Below are positions 17,252-24,294 of a stretch of DNA of 64,000 nucleotides, piece by piece. The first letter of the stretch is position 1. Every line of letters begins with the position of its first letter. Origin of the DNA: Rhodopseudomonas palustris (GTDB taxonomy: Bacteria; Pseudomonadota; Alphaproteobacteria; Rhizobiales; Xanthobacteraceae); contig JACRJB010000054.1 of assembly GCA_016215605.1 (NCBI GenBank), positions 25,771 to 89,770 of the forward strand, given 5' to 3'. Below the pieces are notes generated by a model. The model made no database searches. It saw only the letters and a list, made by a program, of their open reading frames with translations, and was not told the origin of the DNA. The translations under genes and the position numbers were made by a program.

Positions 17252-18391
17252 ATGACTGAGGACGCTGGAGATCCGGCCGATCTTGCCGGAGCGCCGCTGC
17301 TGCAAATCGAGTCCGTTGAAAAGCGCTTCGGCGGCTTCGTCGCCGTCGACGGGCTGTCGCTCGACATCAAGGCCGGCGAGTTCTTCGCGCTGCTCGGGCC
17401 GAGCGGCTGCGGCAAAACCACGCTGCTGCGGATGCTCGCCGGTTTCGAGACGCCGGACCGCGGCCGCATCCTGCTCGACGGCCAGGACATCGCCGCTGTG
17501 CTGCCGCACCAGCGCCCGGTCAACATGATGTTCCAGAACTACGCGCTGTTTCCGCATCTGTCGGTGGCGAACAACATCGCGTTCGGGCTGAAGCGCGCCG
17601 GCCTGCCGCGACGCGAGATCAGAGAGCGCGTCGCCGAGATGGTGGCGCTGGTGAAGCTCGAAGGCCTGGAGAAGCGCAAGCCCGATCAGCTGTCCGGCGG
17701 TCAGCAGCAGCGCGTCGCGCTGGCGCGTGCGCTGGCGCGGCGGCCGCGGCTGTTGCTGCTCGACGAGCCGATGGCAGCGCTCGACAAGAAGCTGCGCGAA
17801 AGCACCCAGCTCGAATTGATGGCGCTGCAGAAGCGGCTCGGCACCAGCTTCGTCATCGTCACCCATGATCAGGAGGAGGCGATGACGGTCGCCGACCGGA
17901 TCGGCGTGATGCAGGCCGGCCGGCTCGAACAGGTGGCGACGCCGCGGCAGCTCTACGAGACGCCGGCGTCGCGCTGGGTCGCGGAGTTCGTCGGCGACGT
18001 CAACATGCTCGACGGCAGCATCGCGGCGCGCGAGCACGGCCGGCTGAGCGTCACGACCAGCGGCGCCGGCACGGTCGCCGCCGCCGAGCCGCGTCAGCCG
18101 CTGACCGCGACGTCGATCAGCGTCGCGATCCGGCCGGAGAAGATCAAGCTGTCGCGGCGCGGGCCGGCCGCCGACGTCGGCCATGCCGACGCCATCAACC
18201 GGCTCGACGGCGAGATCGCCGAGGTCGGCTATTACGGCGGCCTGACCAGCTACAAGATCCGGCTCGACGCCGGCGCGACGCTGCTGGCGAAGATGGCCAA
18301 CACCACGCGACTCGACGTCGACGCCTACCGCACCGGCCAGCACGTGGTGGCGTGGTTCTCACCCGACGATTGCGTCGTGCTCGAGCGATGA
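17252..18391 (+). CDS. potG: Polyamine ABC transporter ATP-binding protein (PotG/PotA type)
   Basis: 379 residues. Walker A is LLGPSGCGKTTLLRMLAG, the Q-loop is MMFQNYALFPHLSV, the signature is QLSGGQQQRVALARALARRP, Walker B is LLLLDEPMAALDKKL, and the switch is VIVTHDQEEAMTVADRIGVM. A C-terminal TOBE-type region of about 130 residues includes VAIRPEKIKL. KRFGGFVAVDGLSLDIKAGEFFALLG fits the spermidine/putrescine importers. ATG 17252 starts the family-sized protein. potH follows after 10 bases. No periplasmic polyamine-binding protein gene is present in the window. Confidence 0.93.
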   Translation: MTEDAGDPADLAGAPLLQIESVEKRFGGFVAVDGLSLDIKAGEFFALLGPSGCGKTTLLRMLAGFETPDRGRILLDGQDIAAVLPHQRPVNMMFQNYALFPHLSVANNIAFGLKRAGLPRREIRERVAEMVALVKLEGLEKRKPDQLSGGQQQRVALARALARRPRLLLLDEPMAALDKKLRESTQLELMALQKRLGTSFVIVTHDQEEAMTVADRIGVMQAGRLEQVATPRQLYETPASRWVAEFVGDVNMLDGSIAAREHGRLSVTTSGAGTVAAAEPRQPLTATSISVAIRPEKIKLSRRGPAADVGHADAINRLDGEIAEVGYYGGLTSYKIRLDAGATLLAKMANTTRLDVDAYRTGQHVVAWFSPDDCVVLER

Positions 18392-18401
18392 GGGCGGTCC
18401 G

Positions 18402-19319
18402 ATGAGCAGCGCGCGGCGGATCTTCACCCGGCCGGCCCGCCTGGCGGCGATCGCGCCGTATCTGTGGATGGCGTTGTTCTTCCTGGTGCCGTTCGGCTTC
18501 GTGGTGAAGATCAGCCTGTCGCAGAGCGCGATCGCGCAGCCGCCCTACACGCCGCTGTTCGATCTCGCCGCCGGCTGGGACGCGCTGACGGCGGCGTTCG
18601 CTGCGCTGTCGGTCGACAATTTCCGGCTGCTGATGTCGGACAATCTCTACGTGCTGTCGTATCTGCGCAGCCTCACCGTCGCCGCGGTGTCGACCGCTAT
18701 CCTGCTGCTGATCGGCTATCCGATCGCGTACGCGATGGCGCGGCTGCCGCGCGGCTGGCAGCCGTTCGCGATGATGCTGGTGATCGTGCCGTTCTGGACC
18801 TCGTTCCTGATCCGGATCTACGCCTGGATCAACATCCTTCAGCACGACGGCCTGCTCAACAAGACGCTGCTGGCGCTGCATCTGATCTCGGCGCCGCTGG
18901 TGTGGCTGTCGACCGACACTGCGATGTATGTCGGTATCGTCTATTCCTATCTGCCGTTCATGGTGCTGCCGCTGTACGCGACGCTCGCCAAGCTGCCGCA
19001 TGCGCTCGGCGAGGCCGCGGCCGATCTCGGCGCCTCGCCGCGCCAGGCGTTCTGGCTGGTGACGTTTCCGCTGTCGCTACCCGGCATCGGTGCCGGCGTG
19101 CTGCTGTGCTTCATTCCGATCGTCGGCGAATTCGTCATCCCGGATCTTTTGGCCGGCTCCGGCTCGCAGATGATCGGGCAGACGCTGTGGCTGGAGTTCT
19201 TCACCAACCGCGACTGGCCGGTGGCCTCCGCGATCGCGGTCGTCCTGCTCGGCGTGCTGCTGCTCCCGCTGCTTATCTACGAGCGCGTGCAGCGCCGCCA
19301 GCTCGAAGGAGGGCGGTGA
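18402..19319 (+). CDS. potH: Polyamine ABC transporter permease (PotH type)
   Basis: 305 residues with six membrane segments. The N-terminal region IAPYLWMALFFLVPFGFVVKISLSQ...QPPYTPLFD is close to the PotH pattern. The EAA loop is LGEAAADLGASPRQAFWLVTFPLSLPGI, and PIVGEFVIPDLLAGSGSQMIGQ is a PotH/PotB hallmark. The stop overlaps the ATG of a 19-codon open frame (TGATG). That ATG has AAGGAGG 5 bases upstream, suggesting the next transporter gene once began here before a block of foreign genes was inserted. Confidence 0.94.
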   Translation: MSSARRIFTRPARLAAIAPYLWMALFFLVPFGFVVKISLSQSAIAQPPYTPLFDLAAGWDALTAAFAALSVDNFRLLMSDNLYVLSYLRSLTVAAVSTAILLLIGYPIAYAMARLPRGWQPFAMMLVIVPFWTSFLIRIYAWINILQHDGLLNKTLLALHLISAPLVWLSTDTAMYVGIVYSYLPFMVLPLYATLAKLPHALGEAAADLGASPRQAFWLVTFPLSLPGIGAGVLLCFIPIVGEFVIPDLLAGSGSQMIGQTLWLEFFTNRDWPVASAIAVVLLGVLLLPLLIYERVQRRQLEGGR

Positions 19320-19378
19320 TGATCAGGGACGCGGCGCTGGCTCGATCAACCCTCCGACTTCATCGGACCTGCAAGTAG
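19319..19378 (+). pseudogene. Possible 5' remnant of the original potI reading frame
   Basis: The ATG at 19319 overlaps the potH stop (TGATG) and has a near-ideal AAGGAGG 5 bases upstream. It opens only 19 codons (MIRDAALARS...) before TAG. Such coupling is what one expects for the next permease gene, whose intact copy now lies 3.9 kb away at 23293 with a weaker ribosome-binding site. That this is the old start of potI is inference. Confidence 0.4.
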
Positions 19379-19428
19379 TTGTTTCGACCGCGTGGGCGAC
19401 GGTCTCGGCTCGAATCCACCTTCGTCGG

Positions 19429-19451
19429 CTCGGTCCATCTAGTGGACCGAG
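19429..19451. promoter_or_regulatory. Perfect 9-base palindrome upstream of the IclR/binding-protein cassette
   Basis: CTCGGTCCA-N5-TGGACCGAG, followed by a T-rich stretch. It lies about 100 bases before the binding-protein ATG. It could be the operator of the IclR-type regulator encoded in the cassette, or a terminator for potH transcripts. A second hairpin (AGCCCCG...CGGGGCT) is at 19505-19528. Confidence 0.5.
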
Positions 19452-19549
19452 GGTTCATTTCTTTTGACATCGCTCCGAGCTGATGCCAAAGACGCTGATT
19501 GGAAAGCCCCGCACGAAAAGACGGGGCTCGTTTCGCGGGAGAGAACACC

Positions 19550-20746
19550 ATGTTGAGATATGCCCTGCTGCTGAGCGCGACCGTTTCGCTCGCCATGCTG
19601 CCAAGCGCCAAGGCGCAGGAGCAACCTTTCAAGATCGGCGTCTCGAACGATCAATCCGGTCCTTATGCCGATCAGGGAGGGCCGGGATCGGTTCTCGCCG
19701 CGCGCATGGCGGTCGAGGATTTCGGTGGCAAGGTGCTTGGACGCACGATCGAGGTCGTTGTCGCCGACAATCAGAACAAGCCCGATCTCGCGTCGCAGAT
19801 CGCGCGGCGCTTCTTCGAAGTCGAAGGTGTCAGCGCCATCACCGACGGCGGGACGTCGGCAGCCGGACTCGCCGCGCAAGGCATGGCGACTCAACTCAAC
19901 AAGACCATGCTCAACACGGCCGGCACCGCTCCGGGCTTCAGTGGCGCCCTCTGCTCTGCGTCGGGCACGCAATGGGCGACCAGTTCCTACGCACTCGCGA
20001 ACACGGTGGTGAAGGACCTGGTCCGCGAGGGCGGAAAGAAGTGGTTCTTCGTGACGACGGATTCGGCCTTCGGAAATGCCCTCGAGCCGGAAACCGTGAA
20101 GGCGATCAAGGCCGCGGGTGGAACGATGCTCGGCAGCGTCAAGCATCCGATCAATACGGCCGACTTCTCGTCGTTCCTGTTGCAGGCGCAAGGCTCCGGC
20201 GCGGATGTCGTCGCCTTGGCCGTCGGCGGCTCCGATCTGATCACCGCCATGAAGCAGGCCAAGGAGTTCGCGATCCCCGGCCGCATGGTCGCGCTCTATG
20301 TCAGTCAGCCCGAGGTCGACTCGATGGGCCCGGAGACCGCGCAAGGCCTGCATTTCGCGACGCCCTTCTACTGGAATCTCAACGAGACGACGCGTGCCTG
20401 GTCGAAGCGTTTCGTCGAACGGCACAAGAAGATGCCGAGCATGATCCACGCCAACACCTATGTGGCGGTCACGCATTATCTGAAGGCGGTCGCGGCCGTC
20501 GGGTCGGACAAGGGCACGGATGTCGTCGCGAAGATGAAAGAGATGCCGATCGGCGACAAGGCGCTGATCCAGAATGCGTCGATCAAGGACAATGGTCGCG
20601 TGGTGATGGACATGTATGTCGCGCGTGCCAAGAAGCCGGGTGCCGCGGCGATGCCGGGCGACAGCTTCGAGATCGTCGGCACCGTCCCCGCGAACGACGC
20701 CTTCGAGGACATCGCTCTGTCCGGATGTCCCTTGCTGAAGAAGTAA
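19550..20746 (+). CDS. Periplasmic ligand-binding protein, branched-chain amino acid (LivK) type
   Basis: 398 residues. A clear Sec signal peptide (MLRYALLLSATVSLAMLPSAKA, cleavage before QEQ) is followed by the type I periplasmic-binding fold of amide/branched-chain amino-acid receptors: FKIGVSNDQSGPYADQGGPGSVLAARMAVEDFGGKVLGRTIEVVVADNQNKPD. Relatives in aromatic- and lignin-catabolic loci bind aromatic acids and other small organics. There are no cognate permeases or ATPases beside it. The first gene of the inserted cassette, it has GGGAGAG 8 bases before the ATG. Its end overlaps the IclR gene by 22 bases. Confidence 0.88.
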   Translation: MLRYALLLSATVSLAMLPSAKAQEQPFKIGVSNDQSGPYADQGGPGSVLAARMAVEDFGGKVLGRTIEVVVADNQNKPDLASQIARRFFEVEGVSAITDGGTSAAGLAAQGMATQLNKTMLNTAGTAPGFSGALCSASGTQWATSSYALANTVVKDLVREGGKKWFFVTTDSAFGNALEPETVKAIKAAGGTMLGSVKHPINTADFSSFLLQAQGSGADVVALAVGGSDLITAMKQAKEFAIPGRMVALYVSQPEVDSMGPETAQGLHFATPFYWNLNETTRAWSKRFVERHKKMPSMIHANTYVAVTHYLKAVAAVGSDKGTDVVAKMKEMPIGDKALIQNASIKDNGRVVMDMYVARAKKPGAAAMPGDSFEIVGTVPANDAFEDIALSGCPLLKK

Positions 20747-21582
20747 CGACCTTGCCCGACGCAGCCAAGATCCCCGTCAACGCCTTGCTGCGCGGGCTTC
20801 TCGTTCTCGAAGCCGTGAATGCCTACGGCCCGGTCGGTCTGTCGGATGTCCGCGACATCACGGGACTGCCGAAGGCGACCGCGTTGCGGCTGCTCGAAAG
20901 CCTTCGGCAGGTCGGGTACCTCTCCTTCGACGAGACGGCGCGCACCTACACCGTCGGGCTGCGCGCGCTGGCCTTGTCGAACAACATCTCGCACCAGAAC
21001 GATCTGGTGGAGACGGCTCGGCCGATCATGGACCGGCTGCGCCTGAAACTCGGCTGGCCGTCCGATCTCGCGATCTTCCAGCTGGACAAGATGGTCATCG
21101 TCGACACCAACCGGAAGCCGGGCATGCTGTCGAGCAATCGTTCGATCGGATCGCGCGTGCCGATGATGGCGTCCGCAACCGGACGCGTCTATCTCGCCAA
21201 TATGCCCCCGGCCGAACGCGCCGAGCTGCTCGGGAGATTGCGTTCGTCGAGCGATCCGTTCGAGAAGCTGGCGCGCAATGCGAAGGCCGTCGACAGACTC
21301 GTCAAGACGACGCTGGAACGCGGCTACGCGATTTCCGATCAGGAATTTTTGAAGACGAACCGTGGCGCCGCCGTTGCCGTCGAACATGGTGACGAAGTCG
21401 TCTGCGTCATCAATCTGATTGCGATCGCGTCGCTGGCGACACTCGAGGACATCGAGCGTCGCTATATTCCGATGCTGTTCGAGGCCAAGGCCGAACTCGA
21501 AGAGCAGATCCGCGGCGCTTTCCCGCCGCGACATGCGAACGCAGCGCCGGCCAAACGCGGGATTGGGAAAGTCGACAGATGA
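20725..21582 (+). CDS. IclR-family transcriptional regulator
   Basis: About 285 residues from the ATG at 20725, which lies inside the end of the binding-protein gene; a TTG at 20752 is an alternative. The N-terminal winged helix is LLRGLLVLEAVNAYGPVGLSDVRDITGLPKATALRLLESLRQVGYL. The C-terminal IclR effector domain includes GRVYLANMPPAERAELL and GYAISDQEFLKTNRGAAVAV. It is probably the local regulator of the cassette, perhaps through the palindrome at 19429. It overlaps the following GST gene by 4 bases (ATGA). Confidence 0.9.
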   Translation: MSLAEEVTTLPDAAKIPVNALLRGLLVLEAVNAYGPVGLSDVRDITGLPKATALRLLESLRQVGYLSFDETARTYTVGLRALALSNNISHQNDLVETARPIMDRLRLKLGWPSDLAIFQLDKMVIVDTNRKPGMLSSNRSIGSRVPMMASATGRVYLANMPPAERAELLGRLRSSSDPFEKLARNAKAVDRLVKTTLERGYAISDQEFLKTNRGAAVAVEHGDEVVCVINLIAIASLATLEDIERRYIPMLFEAKAELEEQIRGAFPPRHANAAPAKRGIGKVDR

Positions 21583-22199
21583 AGCTCTATCACTCGACCG
21601 CTTCGCCCTTCGTGCGCAAGGTGATGGTGCTTGCGCATGAAACCGGCTTGGTCAGCCGCCTCGACCTGGTATCGGCGGTTGTCAGTCCGGTCGCCCGCGA
21701 CGCGGGCGTCGTCGCACACAACCCGACGGGCCACATCCCCACTTTACTTCTGGATGACGGGACCGCCCTCTACGACAGTGCGGTGATCTGCCAGTATCTC
21801 GACACGTTGCACGATGGTCCGCCAATGCTTCCGGCCGAACCTCTGGCACGGGCGCGCGCGCTTTGCCTGCAGGCGCTCGGCGACGGGATCATGAACGCCG
21901 GGGTGTTGATCCGCTTCGAGAACGCGCTGCGACCGCCCGATCTGCGCTGGCCGGCTTGGCTCGACGGGCAGACCTCGAAAATCCAATCGAGCCTCGATGC
22001 GCTGGAGCGCGACTGGCTGGCGTATCTGGAGCAGCAGATCGATATCGGGACCATCTCGGTCGCGTGTGCGCTCGGCTACATCGATTTTCGTGAGCTTCGC
22101 CCTGGTTGGCGGACAGCGGTGCCGGCGCTCGCCGATTGGCATGCGCGTTTCGCGCAGCGAGGCTCGATGCAGCAGACGCAACTTCGCGCCATTGCGTGA
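21579..22199 (+). CDS. Glutathione S-transferase family protein
   Basis: 206 residues. The N-terminal thioredoxin-like domain reads MKLYHSTASPFVRKVMVLAHETGL, with the SPFVRKV helix start, NPTGHIPTLLLDDG (the cis-Pro loop) and ALYDSAVICQYLD (the glutathione-binding ES/DS motif, here DSAVI). An alpha-helical C-terminal domain follows. Substrate unknown; isomerase or ether-cleaving GSTs occur in aromatic catabolism. It is translationally coupled to the IclR gene and followed by the SDR gene 33 bases later. Confidence 0.92.
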   Translation: MKLYHSTASPFVRKVMVLAHETGLVSRLDLVSAVVSPVARDAGVVAHNPTGHIPTLLLDDGTALYDSAVICQYLDTLHDGPPMLPAEPLARARALCLQALGDGIMNAGVLIRFENALRPPDLRWPAWLDGQTSKIQSSLDALERDWLAYLEQQIDIGTISVACALGYIDFRELRPGWRTAVPALADWHARFAQRGSMQQTQLRAIA

Positions 22200-22232
22200 C
22201 GTTGCGACAAACGGACCGGAGAGGAGACAATC

Positions 22233-22967
22233 GTGAGCGGCATCTTCAAGGACAGCGTCATCCTCATCACGGGCGGAGCGGCCGGCATCGGGCGTGCGAC
22301 CGGCGAACTGCTTGCCCAGCAAGGCGGGCGCATCAACATCCTCGATCTTTCCGTTGACAATGTCCCAGCTGATTGGACGGCCTATCGGGGCAGCGTGACC
22401 GACGATGCCGCAATCCGGTCCGCCGTCGACGACATCGCCGCCCGCGAGGGCCGGATCGACATTCTCGTCAACAATGCAGGCGTGAGTTTCTACGGCGGCA
22501 TCGAGGACGGCACGATGGACGATTGGTCGCGTGTGATCGACGTCAATCTCATCAGCGTCGCGCGCGTCTCGCGTCTGACCCTGCCTCACCTGCGCAAGTC
22601 CAGCCATCCGGCGATCGTGAACATCGCGTCGTGCCTGTCGCAGACCGGCCTCGCACGCCGTGCGCTCTATTCGGCGACGAAAGGCGGGGTCGAGGCGCTG
22701 ACGCGGGCGATGGCTGCCGATCTTCTGTCGGAAGGCATCCGCGTCAATTGCGTCAATCCCGGCACCGTCGATACGGATTTCGTGCGCGGCCTCGCGGCGC
22801 AGGCCGGACGGGACGTCAGCGAGTTCGCCGCCCGGCAGGCGACGGGACACATGGTGTCTCCGGACGAGGTCGCCCACGCCATCGCTTACCTGGCGCGTCC
22901 CGGTGCGAGGTCCACCGTCGGATCCATCCTGACCGTCGAAGCCGGCTTCGGTCAACTGCATCGCTGA
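22233..22967 (+). CDS. Short-chain dehydrogenase/reductase (SDR)
   Basis: 244 residues, GTG start with GGAGAGGAGA 5 bases upstream. Cofactor motif TGGAAGIGRATG near residue 12, NNAGVSFYGG, catalytic Ser in NIASCLSQTGLARRALYSATKGGV with the Tyr-X3-Lys pair (YSATK), and the GTVDTDF loop. This is a classical SDR. The Asp at the end of the second strand (ILDLS) suggests NAD+ preference. The last gene of the cassette, it probably oxidises or reduces the compound bound by the upstream binding protein. Confidence 0.93.
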   Translation: MSGIFKDSVILITGGAAGIGRATGELLAQQGGRINILDLSVDNVPADWTAYRGSVTDDAAIRSAVDDIAAREGRIDILVNNAGVSFYGGIEDGTMDDWSRVIDVNLISVARVSRLTLPHLRKSSHPAIVNIASCLSQTGLARRALYSATKGGVEALTRAMAADLLSEGIRVNCVNPGTVDTDFVRGLAAQAGRDVSEFAARQATGHMVSPDEVAHAIAYLARPGARSTVGSILTVEAGFGQLHR

Positions 22968-23292
22968 TGCGCCGATTCACGGCGACGTCGGATCGCGCCA
23001 CGATTCATCTGCGTCTGCGATCTCGCACGGTCTCCCTGGGGTAGCAAGCAGCCGTGGCGCACGTCGATCGCCACGGAGCCCGCGTGGCGATCGTGCGTTG
23101 CGGATATCAAGGATTCGATTGCCCGACTGCGCCCAATGATGGCAAATTGAGCCATCCGGGGGAGGTGCCCCACCGGAGAATCGAGCTTGTGCTCCATCCG
23201 CCGAAGTCCGGCGGTTCGAGAACAGCCTGATCCATCGGAGCGTCTGCGTTGTCCGGAAGCGGCGGCGGAGAGCAAGAAGGCCGTGCCTGCCC
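22968..23292. other. Intergenic region at the right border of the inserted cassette
   Basis: 325 bases with no supported gene. It contains several small inverted repeats, for example CCGCCGAAGTCCGGCGG near 23199-23215. It separates the SDR gene from potI and should contain the cassette/transporter junction. No transposase remnant or long terminal repeat matching the left border was seen. Confidence 0.5.
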
Positions 23293-24093
23293 ATGACGTT
23301 CTCCCGCTTCAACCTGGTCTCGCTGACGCTCGGGCTGGCGTTTCTGTATCTGCCGATCGTCATCATGGTGATCTACTCGTTCAACGACTCCCGCCTGGTG
23401 ACGGTGTGGGGCGGCTGGTCGCTGCGTTGGTACCGCGAGTTCTTCCAGGACGAGGCGATGCTCGCGGCCGCGTGGATGAGTCTGCGTGTCGCGCTGGCGT
23501 CGGCGACGGCGGCCGCTGTGCTCGGCACGCTGGCGGCGGTGGCGCTGTCGCGGGCCGGTCATTTCGGCGGCCGCACGCTGTTTTCCGGGATGCTGTATGC
23601 GCCGCTGGTGATGCCCGAAGTGATCACCGGCCTGTCGCTGCTGCTGCTGTTCGTCGCGCTGAATGTCGAGCGCGGGTTCTGGACGGTGACGATCGCCCAC
23701 ACCACGCTGACGATGTGCTTCGTCGCGGTGGTGGTGCAGTCGCGCCTGCACGCGCTCGATCGCAGCGTCGAAGAGGCGGCGATGGATCTCGGCTGCGGCC
23801 CGATCGAGGCGTTCTGTTTGGCCACCGTGCCGCTGATCTGGCCGGCGATCGCGGCCGGCTGGATGCTGGCCTTCGCGCTGTCGCTCGACGATCTGGTGAT
23901 CGCCAGCTTCACCACCGGCCCGGGCTCGGCGACGCTGCCGATCCGGATCTATTCGGAAGTGCGGCTCGGCGTGAAGCCGGAGATCAACGCGATCTGCACG
24001 CTGATCATCGCGGTGGTGACGGTGGCGATCGTGATCGCGTCGCTGGCGTCGAAACTGTCCCGCGCCAGGGCCGACAGCGCCGCGCCGATGTGA
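23293..24093 (+). CDS. potI: Polyamine ABC transporter permease (PotI type)
   Basis: 266 residues with six membrane segments. FLYLPIVIMVIYSFNDSRLVTVWGGWSLRWYREFF and VMPEVITGLSLLLLFVAL are strong PotI/PotC signatures. The EAA loop is VEEAAMDLGCGPIEAFCLATVPLIWPAI, followed by FALSLDDLVIASFTTGPGSATLPIRIYS. It is nearly full length, with only about 12 residues before the first membrane segment. Only an AAGAAGG 12 bases upstream serves as ribosome-binding site. It belongs with potG and potH but is separated from them by four unrelated genes. Confidence 0.93.
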   Translation: MTFSRFNLVSLTLGLAFLYLPIVIMVIYSFNDSRLVTVWGGWSLRWYREFFQDEAMLAAAWMSLRVALASATAAAVLGTLAAVALSRAGHFGGRTLFSGMLYAPLVMPEVITGLSLLLLFVALNVERGFWTVTIAHTTLTMCFVAVVVQSRLHALDRSVEEAAMDLGCGPIEAFCLATVPLIWPAIAAGWMLAFALSLDDLVIASFTTGPGSATLPIRIYSEVRLGVKPEINAICTLIIAVVTVAIVIASLASKLSRARADSAAPM

Positions 24094-24116
24094 GCGCGAA
24101 GTGACGCACCTCCTCT

Positions 24117-24205
24117 CCGTCAGTGCGAGGAGGCGAAGCCGACGAAGCAATCCAAAGGCGCGGTGCACTGAGTTCTGGATTGCTTCGCTGCGCTCGCAAT
24201 GACGG
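24117..24205. repeat. Interspersed inverted repeat, family A, second copy
   Basis: Arms CGTCAGTGCGAGGAGGCGAA... and ...CTGCGCTCGCAATGACGG, with the same GAAGCAATCC/GGATTGCTTC inner arms as the copy at 1381-1465. Confidence 0.85.
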
Positions 24206-24235
24206 AAGCGCTTCTGCCGCGCGCGGGCTCGCTAA

Positions 24236-24270
24236 CCCGTCATGCCCGGCACAAGGCCGGCCATGACGGG
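24236..24270. repeat. Interspersed inverted repeat, family B, short copy
   Basis: CCCGTCATGCCCGGC...GCCGGCCATGACGGG, matching the arms of the repeat at 13186-13277. Confidence 0.75.
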
Positions 24271-24294
24271 TGCGGCGAGTCGCACCTGAACGAA

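Noticed and set aside
16265..18343. A 692-codon minus-strand frame opposite the TrmB-like regulator and potG
   Set aside because: It crosses two well-supported genes and their intergenic gap in antisense and shows no family features.
19319..23292. The inserted block as an insertion sequence or transposon
   Set aside because: No transposase, integrase or matching terminal inverted repeats were found at the borders, so only a gene-cassette insertion by unknown means is proposed.
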